Shown piece by piece: positions 1-6,142 of a stretch of DNA of 7,022 nucleotides (the stretch's first letter is position 1; each line of letters begins with the position of its first letter). Origin of the DNA: Bacillota bacterium (GTDB taxonomy: Bacteria > Bacillota_I > Bacilli_A > ML615J-28 > CAG-698); contig JAEZSA010000122.1 of NCBI GenBank assembly GCA_023422115.1, positions 1-7,022 on the forward strand, in the 5' to 3' direction. The notes below the pieces were generated by a model. It saw only the letters and a list, made by a program, of their open reading frames with translations. It was not told where the DNA came from and searched no databases. The translations under genes were made by a program, and so were the position numbers.

Positions 1-1
1 A

Positions 2-1381
2 TTCCCAGATATTGATAATTATAATCCTGGTCAAAAAGAAGCCTACAATCAAAAATGGTCAGATTTAGGCGATGTTCGTGTATGGGAGAAAATGGGATAT
101 GGTATTAAAGTATATAAAACCTTTAAAGCGCGTGAATTATGGAATTTAATCAATATTTGTGCTACATATTCTGCTGAACCTGGTATCTTCTTTATAGACA
201 ATGCTAATGATATGACAAACACAAAAGCTTATAATCAACAAGTAGTATGTACAAACCCTTGTGGTGAACAACCACTTGCTCCATACTCTGTTTGTAATTT
301 AGCGGCTATTAATCTTGCAAATATGGCAAACCATGAAACAAAGGATGTAGATTGGGAAAAACTAAAAAAGACCATCGATGTTGCAATTAGGCTACAAGAT
401 AACGTTATTGATCGTACTACTTACTTCTTGGAAGAAAATAAAATTCAAGCTTTAGGTGAAAGAAGAATCGGTCTTGGTGTTATGGGATTACATGATTTAA
501 TTATTTATTGTAATCTACGCTATGGTAGTAAAAAAGCCAATCGTTTTGTTGATAAATTATTTGAATTTGTTGCAACTAATGCCTATAACGCCTCTATCAA
601 CCTTGCGAAAGAAAAAGGAAGTTTCCCTTTCCTTGATCAATATGGCTCGCGTGCAAAATTTGTTGAAAGCGGATATATGAAAAAAATGCCAATGCAGATT
701 CGCGAAGATATCTTAAAATATGGAATAAGAAATTCACATCTATTGACCATTGCTCCAACTGGTTCAACTGGAACTATGGTGGGTGTTTCTACTGGTCTTG
801 AACCATACTTTGCTTTTAAATATTATCGCAGTGGCCGTTTGGGTAAATTCATGGAAGTAAATGCTCCAATTGTTGACAACTATGTAAAACTTTACCCTGA
901 ATATGATCATGAACATCTTCCTGATATTTTCGTTTCAGCAATGGAATTATCTGCTGAAGAACACGCAGATGTACAATGTATCATCCAACGTTGGGTTGAT
1001 TCTTCTATTTCTAAAACAGTAAATGCACCAAAAGGTTATACAGTTGAAGATGTTGAAAAATTGTATATGCGCTTGTATAAAGGAAAAGCAAAAGGAGGAA
1101 CGGTATATGTTGATGGTAGCCGTGATACTCAAGTCTTAACATTGAAGAAAGAAGATAATCTTCCAAAACAAGTTGAGCTTTCTGATTTAGGTATTGAGAT
1201 TCAAGAAAATAAAGTAGAAAAAGAAAAAGATGAAATTAATCCTATCAATACAAAGGCTAATCGTAACATTGGTGTTGAAGTAGGAGATATTTGTCCTATC
1301 TGTCTACAAGGTGTTGTTGAGGATATTGGTGGTTGTAACACATGTACCAACTGTAATGCTCAATTAAAATGTGGTTTATAA
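2..1381 (+). CDS. nrdJ: Adenosylcobalamin-dependent (class II) ribonucleotide reductase, C-terminal part; 5' end outside window
   Basis: The enzyme reduces ribonucleotides to deoxyribonucleotides in the cytoplasm, using a thiyl radical generated from coenzyme B12. The frame is open from the left edge, so the ATG at 92 is an internal Met; 459 residues are visible. Family landmarks are the active-site loop NPCGE (254-268, with the radical Cys at 260-262 and the Glu after the Gly), the partner Cys in SVCNLAAINLA (codon 293-295), the RRIGLGVMGLHDLI segment, the phosphate-binding PTGSTG loop (755-772) and a VDGSRDTQVL segment near 1110-1140. After a charged linker comes a Cys-rich tail with CPIC at 1292-1303 and Cys codons at 1334, 1343, 1352 and 1370. 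This zinc-ribbon-like tail is characteristic of the large NrdJ family and likely carries the redox shuttle cysteines. The first redox Cys and the start lie upstream. A class I NrdA is less likely because of this tail. B12 dependence is inferred from family. A terminator follows the stop directly. Confidence 0.9.
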   Translation, partial: FPDIDNYNPGQKEAYNQKWSDLGDVRVWEKMGYGIKVYKTFKARELWNLINICATYSAEPGIFFIDNANDMTNTKAYNQQVVCTNPCGEQPLAPYSVCNLAAINLANMANHETKDVDWEKLKKTIDVAIRLQDNVIDRTTYFLEENKIQALGERRIGLGVMGLHDLIIYCNLRYGSKKANRFVDKLFEFVATNAYNASINLAKEKGSFPFLDQYGSRAKFVESGYMKKMPMQIREDILKYGIRNSHLLTIAPTGSTGTMVGVSTGLEPYFAFKYYRSGRLGKFMEVNAPIVDNYVKLYPEYDHEHLPDIFVSAMELSAEEHADVQCIIQRWVDSSISKTVNAPKGYTVEDVEKLYMRLYKGKAKGGTVYVDGSRDTQVLTLKKEDNLPKQVELSDLGIEIQENKVEKEKDEINPINTKANRNIGVEVGDICPICLQGVVEDIGGCNTCTNCNAQLKCGL

Positions 1382-1410
1382 AGATCTCGGCTAGAGATCT
1401 TTTTTTCTTT
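1380..1410 (+). terminator. Rho-independent terminator of nrdJ
   Basis: A perfect 9-bp stem, AAAGATCTC (1380-1388) paired with GAGATCTTT (1394-1402), has a 5-base loop and runs into T7, then C and TTT. The 5' arm begins inside the nrdJ stop codon, so transcription ends essentially at the end of the gene. No U-run is present for the opposite strand. Confidence 0.88.
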
Positions 1411-1435
1411 ACTAAATATTTTTTTTTGGTATAAT
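1408..1435 (+). promoter_or_regulatory. Extended -10 promoter of the MATE gene
   Basis: TATAAT at 1430-1435 is preceded by TGG (1427-1429), giving an extended -10 of the TGnTATAAT type. The best -35 candidate is TTTACT (1408-1413), which matches TTGACA at four of six positions, with a 16-base spacer; it lies in the U-tail of the nrdJ terminator. The predicted start near 1442 leaves a leader of only about 14 bases before the ATG. A run of nine Ts (1419-1427) fills the 3' half of the spacer. Confidence 0.75.
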
Positions 1436-1443
1436 AGTAAATT

Positions 1444-1449
1444 AGGTGA
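1444..1449 (+). promoter_or_regulatory. Ribosome binding site of the MATE gene
   Basis: AGGTGA lies 6 bases before the ATG at 1456. It fixes this ATG as the start rather than the in-frame Met codons at residues 5 and 10. Confidence 0.8.
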
Positions 1450-1455
1450 CTTACT

Positions 1456-2841
1456 ATGAATAATACTATGAAAAGCATTAAAATGCGAACAATGCCTATT
1501 GGAAAACTACTGGCAACAATGAGCATACCTGCTATCTTTTCTATGTTTGTACAAGCGATGTATAACGTAGTTGATACCATGTATATCTCTCGTTATGATG
1601 TTGGTGAAGATAATATGATAACCGCTCTTGGTTATGCTTTTCCAATGCAAATGATTATGTTGGCATTATCGCTTGGAATTGGAATTGGTTGTAATATCTT
1701 AATTTCACGTAAATTAGGAGAAAAGAAAAACGAAGAAGCTGCAAATATTGCTCGAACTGGTATCATTATGGCAATTGTTGCTGGACTTACTTTCTTTACT
1801 TTATCCTTTTTCTTGCCCAAGTTTTTTTTAAACCTAATGTCCAATATCGAAATTATCAAAACGTATGGTATTCAATATTTATCTATCGTAATGATGTTCA
1901 GCATTTTTATTTTTGTGGAAATCAGCATTAGTAAAATGCTTCAAGGAATGGGAAGAATGTTAATCCCAATGTTAGCACAATTAATTGGAGCCATTACGAA
2001 TATTGTTCTTGATCCTATCTTTATCTTTACTCTTGATATGGGTGTTAGTGGTGCTGCAATTGCAACCGTAATTGGCCAAGTTGCGTCGATGCTATTTTGT
2101 GTTGGTTATATTATTTTCAAAAAAGTGGACATTAGTTTCAATTTTAGAAATTTCAAATTAAAAGCAACTTACATCCAAGAAATTACTAGAGCGGGTATCC
2201 CAGCTATGGTCATGAATTCTATTGCTGCCTTCACAAACATTATCTTAAACAATATTTTAAAAACGTTAAATCCAGAGGAAATTGCTAATGCAGTATTAAC
2301 AATATATTTTAAACTCCAAAGTTTTGTTTTCATGCCTATTTTTGGCTTAACTCAGGGAGGTTTACCAATCTTATCTTATAATTTTGGGGCAAACATAAAA
2401 AAACGATTTATAAAATGTGCCAAGATATTGGTGTCTGTATCTCTAACCTTGATGACAATCGGCTTTCTTTTATTCCAACTATTTCCTAGAAATTTATTAG
2501 ATGTTCTTGGCCCAGAACCACAAACTATAGCATTAGGAATCCCTGCCTTAAAAATAATTAGTTTTGCCTTTTTCCCTGCTGCGTTTGGAATCATTATGAT
2601 TTCTATCTTTCAGTCAATTGATCAAGGTTCAAAAGCCCTATTGATGTCTTTATTAAGACAAGCTGCTTTCTTAGTACCTTTTGCTCTTATTTTAGGAAAA
2701 ATATTTGGAGTTGAGGGCGTCTGGTTGGCTTTCCCTATTTCTGAACTTCTATGCTTGCTCATATTTGCTAGTCCTTTAATTAAATTAGTAAAATTTAGTT
2801 TTGCTAAAAAAGATGCTGAATTAATTAACACAATTGCTTAA
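1456..2841 (+). CDS. MATE family efflux transporter (Na+/H+-coupled multidrug antiporter type)
   Basis: A 461-residue integral membrane protein with the length and roughly 12 hydrophobic segments of the MATE fold (two six-helix lobes). Members exchange Na+ or H+ for cationic drugs, dyes or metabolites across the cytoplasmic membrane. The first lobe opens with PIGKLLATMSIPAIFSMF (14-31) and the family pattern Q..YNVVDTMYISR (33-46), followed by GIGIGCN (74-80) and the cytoplasmic SRKLGEKK (84-91). It ends near DPIFIF (186-191). The second lobe starts around TRAGIPAMV (244-252) and holds the signature FGLTQGGLPILSYNFGA (296-312). The protein resembles the MepA/DinF-like Bacillota branch, but the substrate cannot be read from sequence. 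It has its own promoter and terminator, so it is monocistronic. No regulator gene sits beside it. Confidence 0.93.
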   Translation: MNNTMKSIKMRTMPIGKLLATMSIPAIFSMFVQAMYNVVDTMYISRYDVGEDNMITALGYAFPMQMIMLALSLGIGIGCNILISRKLGEKKNEEAANIARTGIIMAIVAGLTFFTLSFFLPKFFLNLMSNIEIIKTYGIQYLSIVMMFSIFIFVEISISKMLQGMGRMLIPMLAQLIGAITNIVLDPIFIFTLDMGVSGAAIATVIGQVASMLFCVGYIIFKKVDISFNFRNFKLKATYIQEITRAGIPAMVMNSIAAFTNIILNNILKTLNPEEIANAVLTIYFKLQSFVFMPIFGLTQGGLPILSYNFGANIKKRFIKCAKILVSVSLTLMTIGFLLFQLFPRNLLDVLGPEPQTIALGIPALKIISFAFFPAAFGIIMISIFQSIDQGSKALLMSLLRQAAFLVPFALILGKIFGVEGVWLAFPISELLCLLIFASPLIKLVKFSFAKKDAELINTIA

Positions 2842-2857
2842 TCAATTGTGTTTTTTT
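2827..2857 (+). terminator. Rho-independent terminator overlapping the end of the MATE gene
   Basis: A perfect 10-bp stem, AACACAATTG (2827-2836) with CAATTGTGTT (2843-2852), closes a 6-base loop, CTTAAT, and continues into a T7 run (2851-2857). The 5' arm encodes the last residues of the transporter and its TAA stop (2839-2841) lies in the loop. Confidence 0.9.
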
Positions 2858-2893
2858 GTTATCCTTCTCGCAATAAAGTGAAAATGATATTCA

Positions 2894-2922
2894 TTGACTA
2901 TTGATGTGACAAAATGTATAAT
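2894..2922 (+). promoter_or_regulatory. SigA-type promoter of hflX
   Basis: TTGACT (2894-2899) and a perfect TATAAT (2917-2922) are separated by exactly 17 bases, one mismatch from the full vegetative consensus. Transcription should start near 2929, giving a leader of about 19 bases. This suggests constitutive housekeeping expression. I saw no CIRCE or CtsR heat-shock operator around it. Confidence 0.88.
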
Positions 2923-2933
2923 AATCATAGAAA

Positions 2934-2938
2934 AGAGG
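2934..2938 (+). promoter_or_regulatory. Ribosome binding site deciding the hflX start
   Basis: AGAGG (in AAAAGAGG) lies 9 bases before the ATG at 2948. The in-frame TTG at 2894 has no such site and is itself the promoter -35 box, upstream of the predicted transcript start. Confidence 0.82.
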
Positions 2939-2947
2939 TTTGATATC

Positions 2948-4204
2948 ATGGAGAAAGCGATAATCATAGGCGTTAACACTACAAGCGAAGAACATACTTT
3001 CCTTGATGAAATTGAAGAATTAAAAAACTTATGTTTGGCTTGTGATATTGAAATTGTTGATGTCATAACTCAAAATTTGGATTATGTAAATTCCTCAACT
3101 TATGTTGGAAAAGGAAAATTAGAAGAAATAAAAATAGCCATTGATAGTTTAGATATAGAAACATTAGTATTTAATGATGAATTAACTCCATTGCAAATTA
3201 ACAATTTACAAGAAGCATTAGAAATACCTATTTATGATCGAACTTTTGTGATTCTAGAAATCTTTAAACGTCGAGCTAAAACAAAAGAAGCTTTGATGCA
3301 AGTTGAAATAGCCACTCTAAAATATAGTCTTCCTCGTCTAGCGGGGTTAAGAAAAGGATTATCACGTCAAAGAGGAGCTGGTGGTGGTTTTTCTCACGGT
3401 AGAGGTGCTGGTGAAACTAAACTAGAATTAGATCGTAGAATTACTACTGATCGCATTACCATGTTGAAAAAAGAACTAGAAGAAGCTACTATTCTTAGAA
3501 AACAACAAAGAAAAACTCGTAAAGCAAATAATATGCAAACTGTTTGTCTAGTTGGATATACTAATAGCGGAAAATCCAGTACGCTAAACGCCATTTTAAA
3601 TCATTCAAAGGGTATAAAAAAAGAAGTTTTTCAAAAAGACATGCTTTTCGCAACCCTTGAAACTTCAACAAGATCCATTCAAACAGAAACTAATTTTCGT
3701 TTTTTAGTAACTGATACTGTTGGATTTGTAAATAAATTGCCTCATCATTTAGTAGAAGCTTTTAAGTCAACACTAGAAGAAATCACAGAAGCAGATTTAA
3801 TTGTCCATGTAGTTGATGCAACAAATCAAAACTACAAATCACAAATTGAAATTACTGAGCAAGTATTAAAAAGCATTGGTGTTGAAAATATACCTATTAT
3901 TTATGCTTTTAATAAAATTGATTTACTAGATGAATATTTATACATCCAACCACAGTTTGAAAAGGCTATCCGAATTAGTGCAACTACTGATAAAAATATT
4001 GACAAACTAATTGAAATGATTCAAAAAGAATTAGAACAGGACTTTATTTCTGTTTGTTTGCACGTTCCTTATAATGAACAAGAAATTGTTGAACTTTTAA
4101 AGGACAATGGTTATGTAAAAACAATTGATTATCAGGAATCTCAGATAGAAGTTCAAGGAAAGATTCCAAAACGTTTATTAAGTAGAGTAGAAAAATATCA
4201 ATAA
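2948..4204 (+). CDS. hflX: Ribosome-associated GTPase HflX
   Basis: A 418-residue translation-factor GTPase. HflX binds the 50S subunit and splits stalled ribosomes under heat or antibiotic stress; it is cytoplasmic. The N-terminal nucleotide-binding-like domain (about 1-138) includes STYVGKGKLEEIK and ends with the Gly/Arg-rich family loop SRQRGAGGGFSHGRGAGETK, then LELDRR (139-164). A charged, coiled-coil-like linker follows (about 165-195). The G domain has all motifs: G1 GYTNSGKS (203-210), a G2 region around LETSTR, G3 DTVGF (256-260), G4 NKID (322-325) and G5 SATTDKN (344-350). A small C-terminal domain closes the protein. The start is set by the ribosome binding site and by the promoter, which overlaps the alternative TTG start that would add 18 residues. 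The loop differs from the common GTRGPGETQLE form but matches variants seen in Bacillota. It appears monocistronic, with no hfq or hflKC nearby. Confidence 0.95.
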   Translation: MEKAIIIGVNTTSEEHTFLDEIEELKNLCLACDIEIVDVITQNLDYVNSSTYVGKGKLEEIKIAIDSLDIETLVFNDELTPLQINNLQEALEIPIYDRTFVILEIFKRRAKTKEALMQVEIATLKYSLPRLAGLRKGLSRQRGAGGGFSHGRGAGETKLELDRRITTDRITMLKKELEEATILRKQQRKTRKANNMQTVCLVGYTNSGKSSTLNAILNHSKGIKKEVFQKDMLFATLETSTRSIQTETNFRFLVTDTVGFVNKLPHHLVEAFKSTLEEITEADLIVHVVDATNQNYKSQIEITEQVLKSIGVENIPIIYAFNKIDLLDEYLYIQPQFEKAIRISATTDKNIDKLIEMIQKELEQDFISVCLHVPYNEQEIVELLKDNGYVKTIDYQESQIEVQGKIPKRLLSRVEKYQ

Positions 4205-4209
4205 ATAAT

Positions 4210-4242
4210 ACCACTAGGAAAATCCAATCCTAGTGGTTTTTT
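4210..4242 (+). terminator. Rho-independent terminator of hflX
   Basis: A 10-bp perfect stem, ACCACTAGGA (4210-4219) with TCCTAGTGGT (4228-4237), has an 8-base loop and a T6 run (4237-4242). It starts 5 bases after the hflX stop. It lacks a U-run in the reverse direction, so it serves the plus strand only. Confidence 0.9.
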
Positions 4243-4245
4243 ATA

Positions 4246-4270
4246 TAAAAAAATGGGTTTATACACCCAT
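4246..4270 (-). terminator. Rho-independent terminator of the minus-strand cluster
   Basis: Read on the minus strand, ATGGGT, a 6-base loop GTATAA, ACCCAT and then a T run (complement of the A7 at 4247-4253) follow immediately after the stop of the membrane-protein gene. The 6-bp stem is short but is followed by a good U-run. It faces the hflX terminator. Confidence 0.75.
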
Positions 4271-4271
4271 C

Positions 4272-4952
4272 TTATAAAACAATATTAAACTCTTCTTCCA
4301 ACATTAATCTAAAAATAATTTGTTTATCAAAATATTCAAAATCCATATGAATTAATTCATATTTATCATAACCGGTAATACCAAAATCATTTAAATCAGT
4401 ATTGATATCGATTAAATAACAATAATAAATTTCTTTCTTTTTACCAGTAATGGTTACTACACCATATTTCTTAATCAGTTCTTCTGGTACATTCAGTTTT
4501 AACTTTCGATTATAGTCCTCGATCATTTGATCAATAAAGGACGTTTTTTTCATATGTAAAATGATTCCTTTTTTATCCTTTAAAAATATTTGAGTACCAT
4601 GCTTATAAACCAAATACAAATGTTCTTTTTTTTGTGTAGTATAAATTAATTTCTTTCTTTTAAAACTGAATCCTTCTCGATTTCCTTTTATAAATAATGT
4701 TGTTGGAATAATAATAGTATATAGTAAAGAACTTCCACCAAATACGATATATGTAAATGGAGAATAAGCCTCCAGATAAACATAATTATCAAGATAGAAT
4801 GCTAAAGAAAATACTATTGTTAAAAATAATCCGATAATTAAATGAATTAATCCTCTAATTTTCGGATTCATTGTTGTTATTATACCATTCACTATAAAAA
4901 AGATTAATCCTAATCCTAAAACAGCACTAGCTGCTTCGCGCAAATAAATCAT
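4272..4952 (-). CDS. Unrecognised protein with three membrane helices and a soluble C-terminal domain
   Basis: I do not recognise this 226-residue protein. Three hydrophobic segments are clear at about residues 8-27, 33-54 and 66-88. They are followed by a basic stretch (NREGFSFKRKKL, 91-102), which by the positive-inside rule puts the remaining 125 or so residues in the cytoplasm. That domain (about 107-226) alternates predicted strands, such as HLYLVY, TQIFLKD and KEIYYCYLIDI, with a helix around SFIDQMIEDYNRKLKL (138-153) and a final acidic helix. This order is loosely reminiscent of a Nudix fold, but no Nudix box is present, so no enzymatic claim is made. The ATG is preceded by AGGAAG (4960-4965) at 7 bases. 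It lies 14 bases after the amidohydrolase stop and is last in the cluster, so it is probably co-transcribed. The reading frame is intact and codon use matches its neighbours. Confidence 0.8.
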   Translation of the reverse strand: MIYLREAASAVLGLGLIFFIVNGIITTMNPKIRGLIHLIIGLFLTIVFSLAFYLDNYVYLEAYSPFTYIVFGGSSLLYTIIIPTTLFIKGNREGFSFKRKKLIYTTQKKEHLYLVYKHGTQIFLKDKKGIILHMKKTSFIDQMIEDYNRKLKLNVPEELIKKYGVVTITGKKKEIYYCYLIDINTDLNDFGITGYDKYELIHMDFEYFDKQIIFRLMLEEEFNIVL

Positions 4953-4959
4953 ATTCTAT

Positions 4960-4965
4960 CTTCCT
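4960..4965 (-). promoter_or_regulatory. Ribosome binding site of the membrane-protein gene, beside tandem stops
   Basis: On the minus strand the upstream gene ends TGA (4967-4969) followed at once by TAG (4964-4966). The AGGAAG ribosome binding site (4960-4965) begins within that TAG. The packing suggests re-initiation by ribosomes finishing the amidohydrolase gene. Confidence 0.7.
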
Positions 4966-4966
4966 A

Positions 4967-6130
4967 TCATTTCATATATTGAAGAATGGCTTTTAAATAT
5001 ACCTCTACTCCTAGTTTAAAGACATCTTCATCAACATTAAAGCGAGAATTATGAAGGGGATATAAGCAATCTTTTTCTTCATTGCGAATACCCAAGCACA
5101 TCATTACTCCTTTTGCTTTATTAATATAATAAGCAAAATCATCAACCCCCATAGAAACTGTATCTAATTCAATATAATTTTCAATTCCAATGGTATCAAT
5201 AACAACTTTTTTTAATACTTCACAAACTTCAGGTGTGTTAATAGTTAGGATGACTCCCTCTCGATAATCCAATTCATAATTTCCTTGATGAAGGCAAGCT
5301 ACACTCTTCACGATTTCTTCTATTTGTTTTTTAATTTTTTCTTTGGTTTCTTTATTATAAGTCCGTACTGTTCCCTTTAGATAAGCATAATCAGGAATAA
5401 TATTGAATGCTTTCCCCGCTTCCATAACACAGATAGAGATTACTGATTTCTGAGTCTGATCTAATTGTCTGCTTTTCATATTTTGGATTAGTTGATACAC
5501 TTCTACAGCCATTTGAATTGGGTCAATGGATAAATGAGGATAAGCCGCATGTCCTGATTTCCCAATTAATTTAATAGAAATATCATCACAACTTGCATTG
5601 AATTCTCCAAACTTGATACCGATTTTTCCAGCTTCAATCGCTGGATTAACATGAAAAGCAAGAAATACATCGACATCATCCATCAATTTATCTTGACAAA
5701 CTAATTCTCCTCCTGCAGTTGGTCCTTCTTCTGCTGCTTGAAAGATAAACTTTAATTGTCCATTTAGTTCAATTTTTTCTTCCACTAAATATTTAATCAA
5801 AGTTAAAAGAATGGCACCATGAACATCATGTCCACAAGCATGCATTCTTCCTTGAATCTTTGATTTATATTCAACTTGATTCATTTCTTCAATTTCCAAA
5901 GCATCAACATCCGCACGAAAACCAATTGTTGGCTTATCTGTTTTGGTTCCAAGAATAGCAACAATACTACTGCGTCCTATTCCTGTATAGTATGTTACAT
6001 TCAACTTATCTAATTCTTGAGAAATAAACTTTACGGTATTATCAATATCAAATCCAATTTCTGGATACATATGCAACTGTCTTCTAACCCAAACGGCATA
6101 TTCTTGATATCTATCCTGTTCTTTCAACAT
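4967..6130 (-). CDS. M20-family metal-dependent amidohydrolase / N-acyl amino acid deacylase type
   Basis: A complete 387-residue peptidase-M20 (M20D-like) protein, the usual size for the family. Members hydrolyse the amide bond of N-acyl amino acids or related compounds (aminoacylase, hippurate hydrolase, N-acetyldiaminopimelate deacetylase, indoleacetyl-amino acid hydrolase) using a two-metal centre. Visible elements are the N-terminal RRQLHMYPEIGF (16-27), FRADVDALEIEE (71-82), the metal motif HACGHD (97-102; Cys99 and His101), AAEEG (132-136, with the catalytic base and ligand Glu pair), His160 in FHVNP and His360 in LYPLHNSRF. The inserted lid/dimerisation domain spans about 180-290 and includes GKSGHAAYPH (190-199). 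All expected catalytic and ligand residues are present and no signal peptide is seen, so it is probably active in the cytoplasm. It lies 10 bases after nagA with a strong AAGGAG site. The substrate cannot be assigned; linkage to nagA hints at an N-acetylated compound, while the dapL role is not supported because no dap genes are visible. Confidence 0.9.
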   Translation of the reverse strand: MLKEQDRYQEYAVWVRRQLHMYPEIGFDIDNTVKFISQELDKLNVTYYTGIGRSSIVAILGTKTDKPTIGFRADVDALEIEEMNQVEYKSKIQGRMHACGHDVHGAILLTLIKYLVEEKIELNGQLKFIFQAAEEGPTAGGELVCQDKLMDDVDVFLAFHVNPAIEAGKIGIKFGEFNASCDDISIKLIGKSGHAAYPHLSIDPIQMAVEVYQLIQNMKSRQLDQTQKSVISICVMEAGKAFNIIPDYAYLKGTVRTYNKETKEKIKKQIEEIVKSVACLHQGNYELDYREGVILTINTPEVCEVLKKVVIDTIGIENYIELDTVSMGVDDFAYYINKAKGVMMCLGIRNEEKDCLYPLHNSRFNVDEDVFKLGVEVYLKAILQYMK

Positions 6131-6136
6131 TTGCTT

Positions 6137-6142
6137 CTCCTT
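6137..6142 (-). promoter_or_regulatory. Ribosome binding site of the M20 gene overlapping the nagA stop
   Basis: AAGGAG (complement of 6137-6142) shares its two As with the TAA stop of nagA (6141-6143) and lies 6 bases from the ATG at 6130. This supports both the start choice and tight coupling of the two genes. Confidence 0.82.

Noticed and set aside
92..94. ATG at 92 as the start of the ribonucleotide reductase
   Set aside because: The frame is open to the window edge and the protein would lack a large part of the family's N-terminal region. It is an internal Met.
947..1859. Antisense open frames at 947-1132, 1296-1580 and 1632-1859 on the minus strand
   Set aside because: They lie opposite nrdJ and the MATE gene, have no ribosome binding sites or recognisable domains, and the second crosses a terminator and a promoter. 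They are shadows of the real genes.
2376..3594. Antisense open frames at 2376-2594, 2622-2831, 2842-3066 and 3394-3594 on the minus strand
   Set aside because: They are short frames opposite MATE and hflX with no family motifs or translation signals, and the third covers the hflX promoter. They are explained by the sense genes.
4272..4952. Assigning the membrane protein as an active Nudix hydrolase
   Set aside because: No Nudix box with its REUXEE core can be found; only a loose resemblance in secondary-structure order is visible.
4964..4969. UGA read as tryptophan (mycoplasma-type code), suggested by the AT-rich sequence
   Set aside because: UGG is used for Trp in the genes here and the UGA ending the M20 gene is followed at once by UAG and by the next gene's ribosome binding site, so UGA acts as a stop.
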